Below, one piece after another: positions 11,601 through 26,600 of a stretch of 64,000 nucleotides of DNA; positions within the stretch are counted from its first letter, which is position 1, and the number at the start of each line of letters is the position of its first letter. The translations under genes were made by a program, and so were the position numbers. This stretch comes from Membranipora membranacea. Lineage: Eukaryota > Bryozoa > Gymnolaemata > Cheilostomatida > Membraniporidae. The notes under the pieces are model-generated. The model had not been told where the DNA came from and ran no database searches. It saw nothing but the letters and a program-made list of their open reading frames with translations. The stretch is taken from the NCBI GenBank assembly GCA_914767715.1, contig OU612068.1, positions 20,026,001-20,090,000 on the forward strand, given 5' to 3'.

Positions 11601-14600
11601 ATGAGGGAGACCTACTCAATTGTCGTAGCAGTACTTGTACTCGTGGCAGGATGTGCACACGCTGATGTTCAGGTAAAGTACCAGTGTTGACTGATTCATC
11701 GCAAGCTAGCTTGGACATTGAAAACTGGGACATCCCATGGATGTATCTGTAGTTGTGACATGAAATTCATCCGAGAATGTGTAGTCATGTTATGTACATG
11801 TATTCAAGAATCACGGCCATTCTCACTTCTAACCCTCACAGGATACCTGTATCTAGCTTTATAATACTGAAGATTCCCACAGAACATGTAGCTGATCTGA
11901 GAACCAGGTCAATTTAGATGAGTAGTATACATAGATTACAAATAAATCTCTTTGGTCTAAGTTGCTTTTTTGATTTATTAACTATGACATTTGTATCCTA
12001 TGGCTATCGATGTGGTGTAGGACACATCACAAGGCCTGAGAGAGTGTAAGCAGGGAGAATGCTCCATTCTCCCTGGTGTAAGGCCCCAATCCTCCTCCAC
12101 TGTGCAGTGTTTGAAATCTTTCGATTACGCTGTTGGAGTTTTGGCCTGAGATGGATACACCCACATAATCATACAAACTCTGTTTATTACCACAGAGGGG
12201 AGGGGGGGGGGGGTAGTGCAAAAGATGTCCCTCACAGTTCATCATTCACCATTCCATCATGCAGACAATTTTGTTAAACCATCACATGTTGTCCTTTCTT
12301 ACTGTGCAAATAAATAAGCAGGGCAATGCTTGACTGGTTTTAAATTTCTATTATGTGGTTTTAGTGCAGAGATGTGTACAATGCTACGGACAAATGTAAC
12401 TTCACCAAGGAGACAGACAGCTGCTTTGCTGATGGTGGATTTGTTAATTACACTCAAGTGGAGTTCTGTGATTTTGCTACTGTGCAGCCTCTCGGGATTG
12501 TCATATTTGTAAGTTGAGGGCATAGAGTATCTAATAGCTCTATGGTTGAGGGTTACTCCTGGAGGTTAAACGTATCGGCAAGAGAAAATCTATGCCGTTC
12601 CGTGCAGGTGAAAATTATGGCTAGCTTTCACATGGTGGTCACCTTTCACCGCCGATGTCCTGCGCGGGTGGCGGGATGGCTAGCTATCATATACTCAACC
12701 TTATAACTCTTCACAAGCCTCCAGTCTCTCACCTTAGCTAGTGAAATTGGTGTTAGCTAACATTATGTAACCCCTAACGAGCCTAAGTAAACTCTAGCTA
12801 ATATTTCCTTCTTTAGAGTAATTTAGGTGCAATAGGCTACATAACTTTGATTATTTGTGGCAAAATGTAGGAGATTTTTTTATCCTGGTTTTCATCAGGA
12901 ATATATTGATGATCCATGCTGGTGCCATCATCAAATAAAATTGAAGAGAAACTTGACTAGAAAACTTCACTTGTTATAAATAGCTCTGTCGACCTTTGAA
13001 TTGACAGGCTTACGTCTGTTGAATATATAATAGGGATATATGTGTAGTAGTCAAGATGAGTGTGCAGTTGCTACTCTGAAGAGGCGAAAAAATCCATTGG
13101 ATTTTAATATCATTGATGGATAATTTGCAAATTTTATTTCTCCTCAATCATTGTTAGATTTTGGATTTTAGATTCTGGTTATTTTTCATAATAGAGGAGG
13201 ATTTTTCAACAACATTATTATTATTATACACTTTTTTTTAATTTGGCAGACAATATCATCCTGCACGAAAGTTTGCCATAATATAACATTATGCTCCTAT
13301 TACTTGGTAATTTTACTAACTTTGATCCGTGACACTAAATTTAAATCTGTGTATACTATTTTTATTACCCATGTTTGTATGCTTTTCGAGAACTCAACAG
13401 GAACTATAAAAGAAGTCAATTAGCTCAATTAACTTTTATTCTGTTCTTATCTGTAGATTTTCTGGTGGCTCTTTCTGTTTCTTGGACTCGCTGTGACTGC
13501 CGATGATTTGTAAGTTTTTAGATGACATTATCTATAATTTCTATGCAGCACAGATAGTTTGGGTCATCATCTTTTATGATTGGCTGATGCTATCCTTCTC
13601 ATATCCCATCTCAATTCTTATTGGCCTCAAACTACTTTATAAAATATTTTCGCCAACTGATTTCCTATCAGTCATCAGAATGGGATCCCAGTAATATATT
13701 TAATATATTTTTCTAGACTTTCTTGAAAGTAGGCAACTATTCTTTGCAAAAGTGGTTGTCTGATTTAAACCAGACTCTGTGTCTAAACTATCTGCCCCAA
13801 ATGGTGAGATCTGATGATTCATTGAGGATAAGAACCAATATTTCCCCCAAAAACCGTAAAAATAGAAACTATATCTGCTAGTGCCCCTGGTTATATTATT
13901 TGTCAGTATCTAATCAAACAATGTACAGCGTTTTACAAATCACTAATAGAACACATAACATTATCATAGTCATGATAGAGTCACAGGATATAAGACAATG
14001 AGCTATGTAAGTCGTAAACTTTCACCGTTTCTCGAGATGCACAAATATTATCAGAGATAACAGCCTTGTGATCTGATTTGAACTGATAAGATCATGGTGT
14101 ACCGGACGATTGTTGGTGTGATTTCGACTTGAAGTATATAGAACAGTTTGAGCTAAAGATAGGTTAACTTGAAAAGAATAGTGTTCGATATGACAACAAG
14201 ATTTTTATGAAGCTTTTTATTAAATCATGGTAACACAGAGCAATAAAAAAATATCTACACTGTGATTGATAGCCTCAGAAAAGTTGGCAGCTTGCAGAAC
14301 TGCTAGCAAGCACTCATAGGGCAGCTGTGAAGCACCTGAGGATTTCTGGTGTCACTGTAATATAGCTTTGATATGAAGTGACCCAGACCAATTGTTTGTT
14401 ACTATGTAGCAAGCACAAATAAACGGGTGATGGGATTTTATATATCACACATTTCTTGGTTGATTTAGGTTGGATTTAACAGTCATATCTGGATTGGGAG
14501 GGGAGGGGGCCATAACCCGGATTGTGGTTTTTAAGCTAAATCATGACTCGAAATAGATGTTTCATGTGGTAGGTAGAACTAGAATCTTAGACATCATTCA

Positions 14601-17600
14601 AACTAGCTGATAAACTTGACAGTGCTTGCGAGGGTAGGGGATATGACCACTGCATTTCCAGATTTTCCAACTGTGTGTCAAAAATTACCAGAATAGGTTT
14701 GACCAGATGTAAACAGGTGAATGTTTTCTTGATGTCCCAAAATTAAGTTCTTGTCACATGATGCTCGATGGGACTCTCTATTTGCAAGTGACTGGTGAAA
14801 CAGTTGATCGGTGTTACTTGTGTTAGGGTTTTTCCAATTTTGCTGCCCTGACTAGTTACTTTTTAGCTAAATGCCTGAGCCTGCTATCTTCGATCATGGC
14901 AATGTTTACATACTCCTTATTTGTCTGTGTAACACAAAGTATTGTTTATTGTGAACACACAACGTTTGATATTGAGGAAGTGAACATCATAGTTGCTCTG
15001 CAGCTTAGCTGTTCACAAATACTTTGAATGGTATGACATTTTTTGGAAAAATATTCTGAAAGGTGCAACATATTGCTGCCCTTTGCTAAACTCTATCATA
15101 CATAGTCATTCCCTAGATCAGGAAGTTGGGATATTCCCAAAACTCCCTGCCTAGTACAATTTGCTTGTATTTGGGTCTTCGAAACCCTGACTCTTGAAGT
15201 TCCGAGATTTGTTTCTTCCTATGTGTGAGAGTGATGTTTGTAGGCATCTAGTTGAGCCCCCAACAATCTTACCCCCTCCCCCCTCCGGAGTCAGATGCCC
15301 CCCTCATACTGTTACTAGGATGGTATTCCAGGCTGATATATATATCTTTTAAAATGCTGTCAAACTGGTTACACACTTCTAAATACATCCTTGAGATGAT
15401 GTAACGACATAACAATCTAACATAGATACACACCGATAATGAATATAATGTTATATCACACAGAGTAAGTAAGGATATCCTCACTTTGTGATCTTTTATT
15501 TATTTTCAAAGCAACCACTTCACACCTATATTCTCTACAGCTGCTACAGCTAAAAATTGTCAGAAGTAACTAACAGACTGCTGATAAAAAATTGTGTTAC
15601 TTCTTGTATTGAACCATGATATAATCACAGAGTTAGCATGGTGTAATACTGGTTGCTTGAGAAATTTGTAATGTAGTGTCGTCAAAAAGACAAAGGAGCT
15701 GTTTATTTTGTGTTTATGTTGTCATATAAATCAAGCTGTTTGATCTACCGTCTTGGGTGGGTTGTTCTAATGACACATTATAATTTGTGATGAGCATGCT
15801 TATTTATATGATCGGCAGCAGGCTAAATAATGATCCCGTGACCTTAATTAGTGGTCACATATGAGGACAAAACAGAAGCCTGTTTCAATTTCTCACCATT
15901 TACCACTTTTCACTTTACCACTTGCTACAGGTTCCATGATCTTCCCCTGTAGTCTATTCCAGCAAGATTACGGAAAATCATACCAACTCAATATCAATCT
16001 CAACTCAATGTTTGTCATTTTAGTTTCTGTCCAGCTCTGACTGTGATGGCCAAAGTGCTGAGGATGAGTGACAACATCGCTATATCCTTTTAGACAACCA
16101 AAGGTGTGCAATTCCGAGAGTAGTGAAGATAAATTTGATTAGTTAGTCTCTTTTTTTACAACATCATGCCCCTAGAATGACTTTTTAGTTATGCTTGCAT
16201 GATGCCGTTAACTGCTCTGATCTTAAAAGCTCTTATGAGGACTGTTCAGAAGTGTTTTTGCTGCTACAAGGTACTCGGTAGTGACAGCTGTCATTTTCTG
16301 CATCTGCAACAAGTGTCTGGTCAGCTATCTTTAGTGAGAGCATCTACAGTTCAAGTGCTTGTTCGATAAAGCATGTTTTATTTGGTTGGAATGCAATATC
16401 AGTGCTTGATTCTGCTATGTTATGATATATACTAACATATTTTTATTCCTTGACTGCTATGCTGCACGGTGTTACATTATTAGCTTTTGGTAATGGTGCT
16501 CCAGACATATTTTCTTCGATCGCTGCTGTCGGTAGCATCAAGAGCGGTGGAGCCGGCTCAGGGCTGGCTTTTGGAGCGCTGCTTGGTATGTTACCTAATT
16601 TTTTCATTTTACACTAACTTTAATTTTGATAACCTGCTCGGAACAAGAAATCATGAACTCCTACATAAGAAATCGGTTTTAAAATTCTAAATAAAATTTA
16701 TTTTCCATTTGAGCACCTTTTGCATTCTGCATGTTGTTCTAGTGCCTGACAACTTCTAATCCTATATGAGAAAGCGCAATATGTGTGATCTCTACTATCT
16801 AGTTTAAATAATGTTAACAAATCTGGCTGAGACATCTTGTTGTTGGGCCTAAACTCTCTGAAGGCAGAATTATATATGGATAACCTCTCATACACACTCC
16901 TCTCAGGATAAATTGAAAGAGGATATACCCATTGATATGGCACATCTCCATTTATATATGCCTCAGTGGATGTACTCCCTCTGATAATCGCGGGTCCTCT
17001 CTTATATCAATAACTAGAATATTTTTTACGTTCTTTCAAGGTGCTGGTGTGTTTGTTACTGCTGTTGTGGCTGGAGCAGTTATCATAGCTAAACCGTTCC
17101 AAGTAATGGAGCGACCACTCCTCCGTGATATCACTTTCTACCTTGTGGCAGTCTTCTTCACATTCTATGTCATGTACAAGAAACAAATCACCACTATGGA
17201 GTCAGTTGGTGAGATGATCTGCCGATAACGTTCCATATTTTCTACATAATATTATTATCTCCAGTAAATGTTTTTCAAAAACACCCTAAATATTGTGTGA
17301 GGGTTAAAACTGACTCTAGATTCATTTATGCTTGTAAACTCTGTCTGCATTGCTGGATGGGTTTGACCAATGAACTCTCTCATAGGCTTGACAATAAATA
17401 TTCCACTTTCAACAACCCACAGAGAGTTTGAGCACTTAGCTATATCTATGAATGCTTTTTCCCTTTTATTCCAGGTTTCCTTCTGATCTATGTGGCGTAT
17501 GTCCTTGTGGTGATACTGGGGAGATATTTCAGAAAGAGATTCCAGAAGCCTGGAGATACCCCAGTTACTCCAACTGTAGATGCAATGAATCCTGCTACTA

Positions 17601-20600
17601 ACTTCAGTTCAGGTATGCCTTTCAAGTAATACTCCAAACGGATATTTCATACCCAAAATGTTACAATATCGCTTTTGACCTCGGATCTATTGCAATTGTA
17701 TTGTATTTAGATAAGGAAGCAGGAACAGTTTTTTGTTGCTGATTAAAAAGATCTGGGGTTTCTGGATTGAACATATTCAATCTGAAACTATACAACAAGT
17801 TCTCCTTACGTTGATGGACACCTGACATATCTTTATAAAGTTAACGGACCATGTTTGGATTAATGTGAAACTCATGAGTGTTAAACCTTAAAAGCAGTAG
17901 TGTTGGGCATGGAGTATTTGTGTCACATACCCTGTAATTTTGTCCTTCCTCTACACCGGAGACTAACTCACTGTCTCCGCAAATAAAAATATATTGATCA
18001 GGGGTTGTCATCTCTTTTTGATAGAGTGGACAACTCCATATTTCATGACTCAATAGCCGACAATGCTTATCATAAACAGATCAACGGAAAAATACAGCGA
18101 ACTGAAATAAAACCATAATGAAACTAAATATAATTTATGTCCTACAAAATTCTTACTATGTCAAATTGATACAGTTATAGGCTGAGTATCACCCCATACA
18201 CACCACACCCTTAATCAATGTGCCTTATTTTGTAGACACAGAATGTATGTACCCCACACTCAACAAAATTTACTATTAAAACGATTCATTTTTTTACCCA
18301 ATAAACTGACTTTAGTTGGTTCTCCATCCTCAGTACCCAATCCAACATCTGAAACTCAGATTACTTTCCTTTTGGCCAATTACTTGTTCCAGTTGGAATC
18401 TAGCTACTTAGATACAACTCCAATATATCTAAATCGGATTATTGTTAAGGTATAAGTCATGTTCTCTAGAGCTCAGCCCCTGATATAAATTCATGGGCAT
18501 CACATCAGGCTATCAGCATAAATGCCACCTGAAAACATGTAGGTACAGCACCCTACTTGTTTTACTTCTCGCTTTGCAACAAATCATACCCCTCGTGCTT
18601 TGGAGACATTATACAGTAGCTTAGGATCTGTGACGTTAAGTGATAACGTTGCGCTGTTGAGGCTTGACACTGACTGCATGGAGTGGCAGTATGACATAGT
18701 TGAGTTGCTCTTGCATAAATGCATCAATGGCTTTCACATACCCATGCCTCAGTATAGCAGGTTCAGATAGTGTGCAGTCAAGGAGTTAACTCCTGGGTGC
18801 AGTCAAGGAGTTAACTCCTGGGTGCAGTCAAATAAATTCTGGATATATTTTGACCAAGATGTCATCAACAAGTCACAACTTAATCAAATAGGTGTAAGTT
18901 TGCTGTGTCATTATGAGTGTTGCACAGTCGTCTTGACAAGTTGGGTGACTAACATGTGTTGTTTTTTAAATTAATTTCGCTGGGCTGCAATCAATTTAGC
19001 AATGTATTCATGTAACAAAATTCCTATTGATGCATGCATCATTGCCAAAGTAAATGGTAGCTCTATGTTTTGCACCCTTTTTTTGGTTTTAGTTTCCAAG
19101 TTTGAAAGAGATCCAGATTTACCCACTACGATGAGCAAACATCTGGCTGAAGGTGAGTTGAGACTGCCGCTTATATATCGGCACTATATTTTATTTGATC
19201 TTTCTTGTCATTGTGATTGACTTGTTTTTTCGAACTTTCTGTTTCTGACTGCTTGCATGATAACAGCTAGTCCATGCAGGGAAATATTCCTGTCCTTCTC
19301 TTGATCTCCCCCTCCCCCTCCCTTCTACATTCTGAATGTCTAATACTTAAAGGCAAATCAACGTAGCTATATGTATGTATTGGTGACTTAACTTTGTGTG
19401 CGTTTCCGGTCTTACAATAGTCTTTTTTGTTCTTATTTGGCCAGATCATCTTATCTGAACATGAGCTGACAAATATCATTTTTTGAATCATATATTGTTG
19501 ATAATAAGTATGCTGATCATTTTACAGAGGCAAAGCACTTGGGAGAGGGAAGTAAAGCGCATCACCATGGGCACCACCATAAACACCATCCTGATGGAGA
19601 TGAGAGCCAAGAACTAGGTAATATCTTATGATAATAGCTTGATCCGACAAAACTCTTACCCCTCCCAACAGGCCCCAGCAATTCTTTGGGAGAGCAAATT
19701 CCTAAAAATATATATAGATAAATATAAATAAATTTTGTTTGTAAATATCACCCCGGAGGTCACTTTCAATAAACCGATCCATTGAATCAGCTGTGTAAAG
19801 TACATGTACCATGCATGCGGCATTTGTGTATTTATTATAGTAACTTGAAGTATACTTATTGTAACGATTTCATACTCTTTAATGTACAGAGGTTTTCTTA
19901 CCATATAAACAAGTCTTGGTGTGTTAGCAGAGTGGTGTTAGAAAAACAGTTACGTGTTGAACATTATTTTTAGATGAAAGTACGCCATTGGTTAACCACG
20001 TCCAGCCTAGATGGAAATCAGAACTGAGTAACTTTTTTGATGCTATCAACCCTATTTGCAAGGAAGAATGGACTGACAAGGGGATTCTTGGAAAAGTGTA
20101 TCTCATTGTGAAGGTATGACTAAAATACATTTAATCACTTATCGCAAATGTGAAGTGAATTAGTACAGGTTGCCTTGTAGTGATGGAGTCTGCCGCCCCA
20201 ACCTCACCAGAAATTGCCTCTGCTGAAAGACAACATCAGGGAAATAAAACTGCGTAAACATTGCCCACTCAATTTAATTATTGGAAGGCAAACCCTCCCT
20301 GCTTGGCTGTATATTTTATTAATCCGTTGTCAAATCCTATTCTGAATACTCATTGGACTGCCAGAGAATTATTCAATATCCAGAAAAACCCAGTAATAAC
20401 AGGGATTAGGGATTATTTGTGACTTGGGTAGGCTTTTCATTTGGCGGCCAGTTAGCCTTCACTAGAAATTTGGCCCAATATGTTTATCTGATTTGGTTCA
20501 TACACATCCCATTTCACGGTTGTACAAGCGAATTTTATGGAGAATATGTACAATTCTCTTGCCCCGTCCGGTCCGACGTATTCTCTGTTTCTCACAAGTA

Positions 20601-23600
20601 CCATGATGCAGTGCTTCCAGTCAAGTTTGTGTCAACTGTTGTTCATACACACATTTAAGCTGAATTTTTTGGAACATCTTCTAAATTGTTAAACTCATCA
20701 TTCGATGCTATTGCGTGTAAAATGTTCATGTACAATTGAATATCATCGCTCTCCAAGACTACAGATGGAACAGATAGGAGAAAAAACAACCATTTAACCC
20801 AAAGGTTAGTTATTATAATATCTTCAGCTTGTCAGTTTTTTGTTGTCTGTTACTGTGCAAAAATGTTTAGATGTTCGAAATTCCTCAATTGCTTTTCTCA
20901 TCCCGATGGCTCCTGCAATCTGATCCGATGTCGTTACAGATATTGTTCTGTAATATCCTCATATTGTCATATAATAACAGTTATCATTACACCTCTCAGT
21001 GTAACCTTTCTTGACAAACACTAACATTGTTGAACAGTTCAAGTGGAGGAATCTGACCCTAAGCTTATATTATATCAACGGATGAACCACAACAGTAGTA
21101 ATAGCAATGACAAAGTATTTAGTATCTCTGGTAATAGCAGTAGTTGAGTGTTTATTATCTTTGGTTGAGTGCTTTTGATTGCAGTGCAAGCAGATACTAT
21201 AGATATAGTCTCTGGTGCGAGATTGATGGCTTTTCATTGTTATAGGTCTTATGGCTGTCAAGCAAACTTCAAAGATTATGACAGCCTACGGCCTATGATA
21301 GATGGTCTATAGATGGTATATATTTACCACAAACAACAACTTGGATTGATGTGCTTTGATGTGGTTATTGGATCCATCAATTAATTGTCTCTGGGTATGT
21401 AATTAAGATTCTTCAATACCGATAGAGCTGAAATAATGCCACATTTTTCACCTCACAGTGATAATACTTGTACCAGAGACTATAGATTATCTATAGTCTC
21501 TGCTTGTACCACGCTAGCACCATAATGGATTGTGTTGGTCTATGAAGATGGAGCTCATCATGCCCATTGAAAAATATTGGTACTTTTTTTTACAGGAGGT
21601 AGCTTTAGGAGACATGGAAGCTTGGCAATTAGTACAACTGCAGCAAGGAAGAAAAATGATAGTCAGTATATTTTGGTATAATCTCCAAGAAACTAGCTGC
21701 CATGGAAGATATAAAAAAGCACTCATAAAAAAAACATAAGCCTTCATAAAAAACGGAAAAAAGAAGGCGAGATGAAATACTGCATCTTAACTGCTCATAC
21801 TTATTTAAGAAAACTAATTTGGCACAACCGCAATAGTCAATGATGGAAGATAGGATTGTCTTCATTCATTGACCGGTGATTAGCCTTGTCACTGGAACAT
21901 TCTAAATATGCTGGTGTCTGCTGACGTCCATTAAGTTACCGGATAATTGCTCTCAACAGAATACTATTCAAACTTTTGCTGCATACATTTGTGAAGGAAT
22001 ACTGCAGTTATCTTAGGCTGCAACATCTCCAGAATCTTCTGGCTCACCTCGTTTGATCTTACACATCATCTCTGACAGCATTGTGTTACACAGAGCAGCA
22101 TAAGGATTGAGATTTACTAGCTGCTGCTTCGCAAACTTGCTGCCGAGATCTGCTGCTTTTGAGAAGTCAGCTCTACAGCCGTCATCATCCCCCTCAAGGC
22201 GGCGAATCATAGCTCTCTGTATGAATGCCTGACAAGCTGCTGGCCCCACTTCCGAACTTTTAACAAGAGCCATCTCCAAGTCGGATTTAGCACTTTCTAC
22301 ATTACCAGTTAGTCTATATAGCTGAGCTCTATTGTTATATGCTGCTGCCCGCTCTGGTTTGCGTTCGATGACTTCATTGAATGTAGCCAGTGCCTTGTCA
22401 AACTCTCCTTCTTCCGCTGCTTTCACTGCTTGCGACTCCAGTGCCTTCAACTCTGCATCTATCACTTCAGTTGCATCTTCAGCGAGTGGCTGTGTATTGC
22501 TCCCTTCTGTATCTACCTCATCAAATGGAGTGTTAGGATTGAATATACTCTCCAAGATGAGCTGATCACGCTGATTAAGACCTGGTCGTCCCTGTTGACT
22601 AGGCAAGTTAGCCATACCGATTTTGTAAACAAACAGTCTTATCTTTGAGTGTGCAGTAGTAATGATAAGCTTCTCAATTGACTGAACTACTACTACTAAG
22701 TATAGTTACTACACCAATTGAAACATTGATAACATTAAATCATACAGTTATGACCAATAGTAACGATTATCACAGTTGTCAGATATCCAATCAGCTGCAA
22801 CAAATTGCAAACATATAATTAAGATGCATACAATGGGGTTATATATGTTATTAATGAACCAAGGTGATATCAATCCGTGATAGTATAGTGGTGAGTATCC
22901 CCGCCTGTCACGCGGGAGACCAGGGTTCGATTCCCTGTCACGGAGATCTTTTGCTTTCCTGGGTCCAGGCTCCAGCCATCTGTGAAGGATAACCATAGAC
23001 AAAACTATATGGGGATAAGATGCCAGTATCAACACTCAACCTGCCAAAAGTTGTCAACAATGCTATCCATAGACCGCAAACAACCCAAGATAGTTCAACA
23101 CAACTGTTCAAAAAACACAGTGGGAGACTGTTCCAGAGGTTACTGAGGTATTTCAGCACAAAATTTCACCATTCAACGTCTTTTGCTGACCATATTTGAG
23201 GCGATGAGAGTACCAATTATAAAGCTAGAGCAGGATCGGATGTGCTTCCTTTCAAGAGGGCGATGCATGCTGTTTGTATTTAATAAGATACCAGTTTTGT
23301 GGCAGCCTGAAGCCATAGGACAGAAGTCGGAAGTTTCAAACTGATGGTGGCAGGAAAGGACATTTGAGATTGTGATCCAGGTTAATTTCCTTGCATTGGA
23401 AGTTGTTTCTGATGTGGCGATGGCAAGCCATTTGTCTTAGCCGCGGGACTTTTAGGGCCGGGCCCAAATTGCAAACATGTTATTAAGATGTATACAATGG
23501 GGTTATATATGTTATTAATGAGCAAAGGTGATATCAATCCGTGATAGTATAGTGGTGAGTATGGCGGCGGGCTCGGGGATATACTTCTCGGTGAGAGCGG

Positions 23601-26600
23601 GGAAAAGGGGGAGGAGAAAAGAGAGAAAAGGGGAGGGGCAAAGGAAAGAAAGAGAATAAGTTGTCTTCTCATTTTACGTGTCATGACAACTCCTGGGATA
23701 TTTCATAGTTTTTTATAGATATACAGTATTATCTTAACACATGCATAGGGGGAGGTATACAATGGGCAGTAGAAACGCCATTTCAATTCGCAGATGAGGA
23801 TTTATTGTCTTATGAGTCATCTAAATAACTGACTTCTGATGGCTGGCAAAGAAATTCTCAGCATTGAATTATTTGACCAGGTCGTTAATGATTTGATAGT
23901 CGCCAATAAAGGTTAGCTACGGCCTGCAACACTGCTTGTTCATCACATAAAATGAACTGAAGTAGTCCTTTGTGTTAGATAGAAATGTCTATCTATGCAG
24001 CAACTTGATCAGCGATATAACAGAAACGGTATAGTTTTATTTTGCCAAATATTTATCAACATCATGGGTACAAAGCATATAAGATTGGTTATATTGTATT
24101 ATACAAGATAAAATTTTAGACAGATTATTTCTCAACATTATAATTATAGCGCCTCAATGATGACCTCAACAAAAAAACTAATACTATTATTCAGCCTGAA
24201 AAGTTGCTACTAGAACATGAGAGTCAAGTAAAAAAATAATACAACAGGAAATATCAAGCACAGTGCTATGTTTGTGTACAGATCAGAAGTCATTCATATG
24301 CCAATCCTTAGTAGGTACTCATATAATATGTATGTTGACATCATGTCGGCCTCACAATACCTCATTGCACGCTGGATGCAGAACTTGAGGCTAATATAAA
24401 GTTGGATGAGACTGCAGCTCAGCTCGTATGGCCGTACTAATGTGGACAAGAGGTGTCTTTGCAGCAGGTGATGAGTTGGCAGCGTGCAGTCGACGTATAA
24501 GATGTGACAGTGTGATATTCTGAATCTGGTCAACAAGACTCCCACTATACCTGCAAGAGGAGAATGTTTATATTATGCAAAAGGGGCAGTGTGAAAGTAT
24601 CTGATCGAACAAAAGATATTTTTTCTAGTTTATTACATCGGCAAAAGTATCTCTTGTCTGATCAGATGTGATCTTGTCAGGTTTGGTTGTTTTGGCGTGA
24701 GCTTTGCCATTTTACGTTGTAATAGCACATATTATTTGATTCAGCTGATACTATGTGACGGTCGCCTCAGTACAACGTTAGAATGAAAACTATTCAAAGT
24801 GTCTAAACATCAAGCTAGAAGAGTAAATATATGTTTGAAATAAATTCAGCTAGATGAGTTAATGTTAGCTAGCACTTAATTCTAGCTAATTGAAGTAAGA
24901 GTATATTTAATGTAAAGTGTAAATGTTTGCGAGAATTAGATTTAGCTCATTCAAATAGCCGATGTGCGGAATGGCGAGCTTCTCCTACTCATCTAAGGTA
25001 TGATGTAGTTCCTCAAATCAAACACTGCAATAAACATTGGGCCTACTTTGCTTTAAGAAAACAACGTACCATTTGCAAAGAGTTGATGTGTCTTCACGGG
25101 TCAGGTAATGGATAAGTAGTTGAGTTCTTAGTGGAAAACTGCCTAAGTGATCCCATCGTTCTTTGCATCATCAAGGAAACTAGATATAAACGGAAAGCAC
25201 AGACCAGCCGATTATTCAGTATATTGTCCTTTCGTTTGTACAACGCTAAATAAATCCATGACCTTTCTGCCCAAAATATTAAGCCACGTTTACACATGAG
25301 GTTGAAATGGCCAAATACTACTATGTCATGAGTATCGTTGTAACACACTTTTAGCGGAAAAGACTTAATTAGAAAGTTGGAGCATGGAAGAGAATAATAA
25401 TTGCGTGCATCCACCTTGTCGCCAATAAGCCATAATTTGCATATAATATTGATTATGTCATTATCTCACAATCGGCAAGATGACTTACCCATTACCTGTA
25501 TTAGATGAGGCTTGTAACAACTAGGGTTAGGGAGTTATAATCTCAAGCCAATCTGTGGCCATGTATGCCTGCTAGACATGTCACAAGACATAGGGCCTAC
25601 TGTTACCAATTCCACTGACAAAAACACTGGTAATGCATATTATACATCTGATTAGGCTTAGGCTACTTACGCTTAGCGGAGGATACTTTCTTCTCTCCAT
25701 CAGTCATTTCTGCATTGAACCATGTCTTCCTCTGAATAGCATTCGGGTCTTCAACTTAACTGCTGGCAGCCTTGTCCCAAAAAGTACATCCAGAAATATA
25801 GATTGTGTACCTACAAGATCATGCAATGGAGATTTGAGCAAGAGAAAGACTACGTAAATACTCAACTGATCGCTGAATCAGGAGCTCTTTCAATGAGAAT
25901 GAGCAAACTACGCTAGTCAATATGTTGCCATCACTTCGCCCTAATCCTTTACTGTCCCTCAGTTCCAAAGACAGGGCTAGTAACTGAGGTAACTCAGTCA
26001 GTCCACCAACAAGGAATCAATCAATCAATTATTGGAGATAGAAATTAAGCTACTACCCACCTAAGTAACCTGTCTTGACAAGCTTGTCAAAGATTGACAA
26101 AGCTTGTCAAGACAAGCTACCACCTAAACAGCCATCCAGCCCTTTAACTCCTTGCTAAGAGTAAGTGTAAGACTACTTACTAGCTAGTATCTACTTCTAG
26201 TAGTAAAAAAATACTGAGTACTCACATCATCATCTTTCTTTGGTTCAAAACTAACCAGACTTCTTCTCATCAGGCCAGATGTTTTTTATACATGCTGTAC
26301 CTGTCCAGTCTTCAACCCACTCAAATGAGTAAAACATACAGCTAGGCTTATTTTGCTTCATCATAAAAAGAGTATAAGGAATTTGTCCAGTGCTTGCTTG
26401 AACGCTTTCAGTCTCTATTCTCCTGTCAAAACCACTCGGTTTGCTTCATAATAGTTGAGCAGGAATGTAATTTGGAGGATAGTGAGGGATTTATGTAGTT
26501 TTCAATAACAATTCAACTTGAAATAATATTTAAATCATATATAACTAAATAATTTAATGGAAATATTGAGAATTGAGAATAAATAAAAATTGAGAAAATG

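Noticed and set aside
12018-12080. Candidate extra exon of SLC8B1 between exons 1 and 2 (reads DTSQGLRECKQGECSILP)
   Set aside because: It would enter in phase 0 and leave in phase 1, breaking the frame into CRDVYNATDKC. Exon 1 joins directly to 12365 in phase 0.
12027-12277. Overlapping frames on both strands around a G-rich run
   Set aside because: They lie in an intron, are low complexity and show no family features.
15461-15495. Palindrome-like stretch CACACAGAGTAAG...TTTGTGATC resembling the 51078 micro-hairpin
   Set aside because: Arms are imperfect and no 7-8 bp flanking repeat is seen, so it was not counted in the micro-hairpin set.
18243-18455. Open frame with a TTTAG acceptor at about 18311 in the SLC8B1 loop region
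   Set aside because: No donor follows that keeps phase, and exons 17475-17612 and 19093-19152 already join in phase 1.
22748-23159. Minus-strand frames over the tRNA-Asp flank, seen again near 26554-26963
   Set aside because: They repeat only because the tRNA flank is duplicated; frames are short, unconserved and read through the tRNA antisense.
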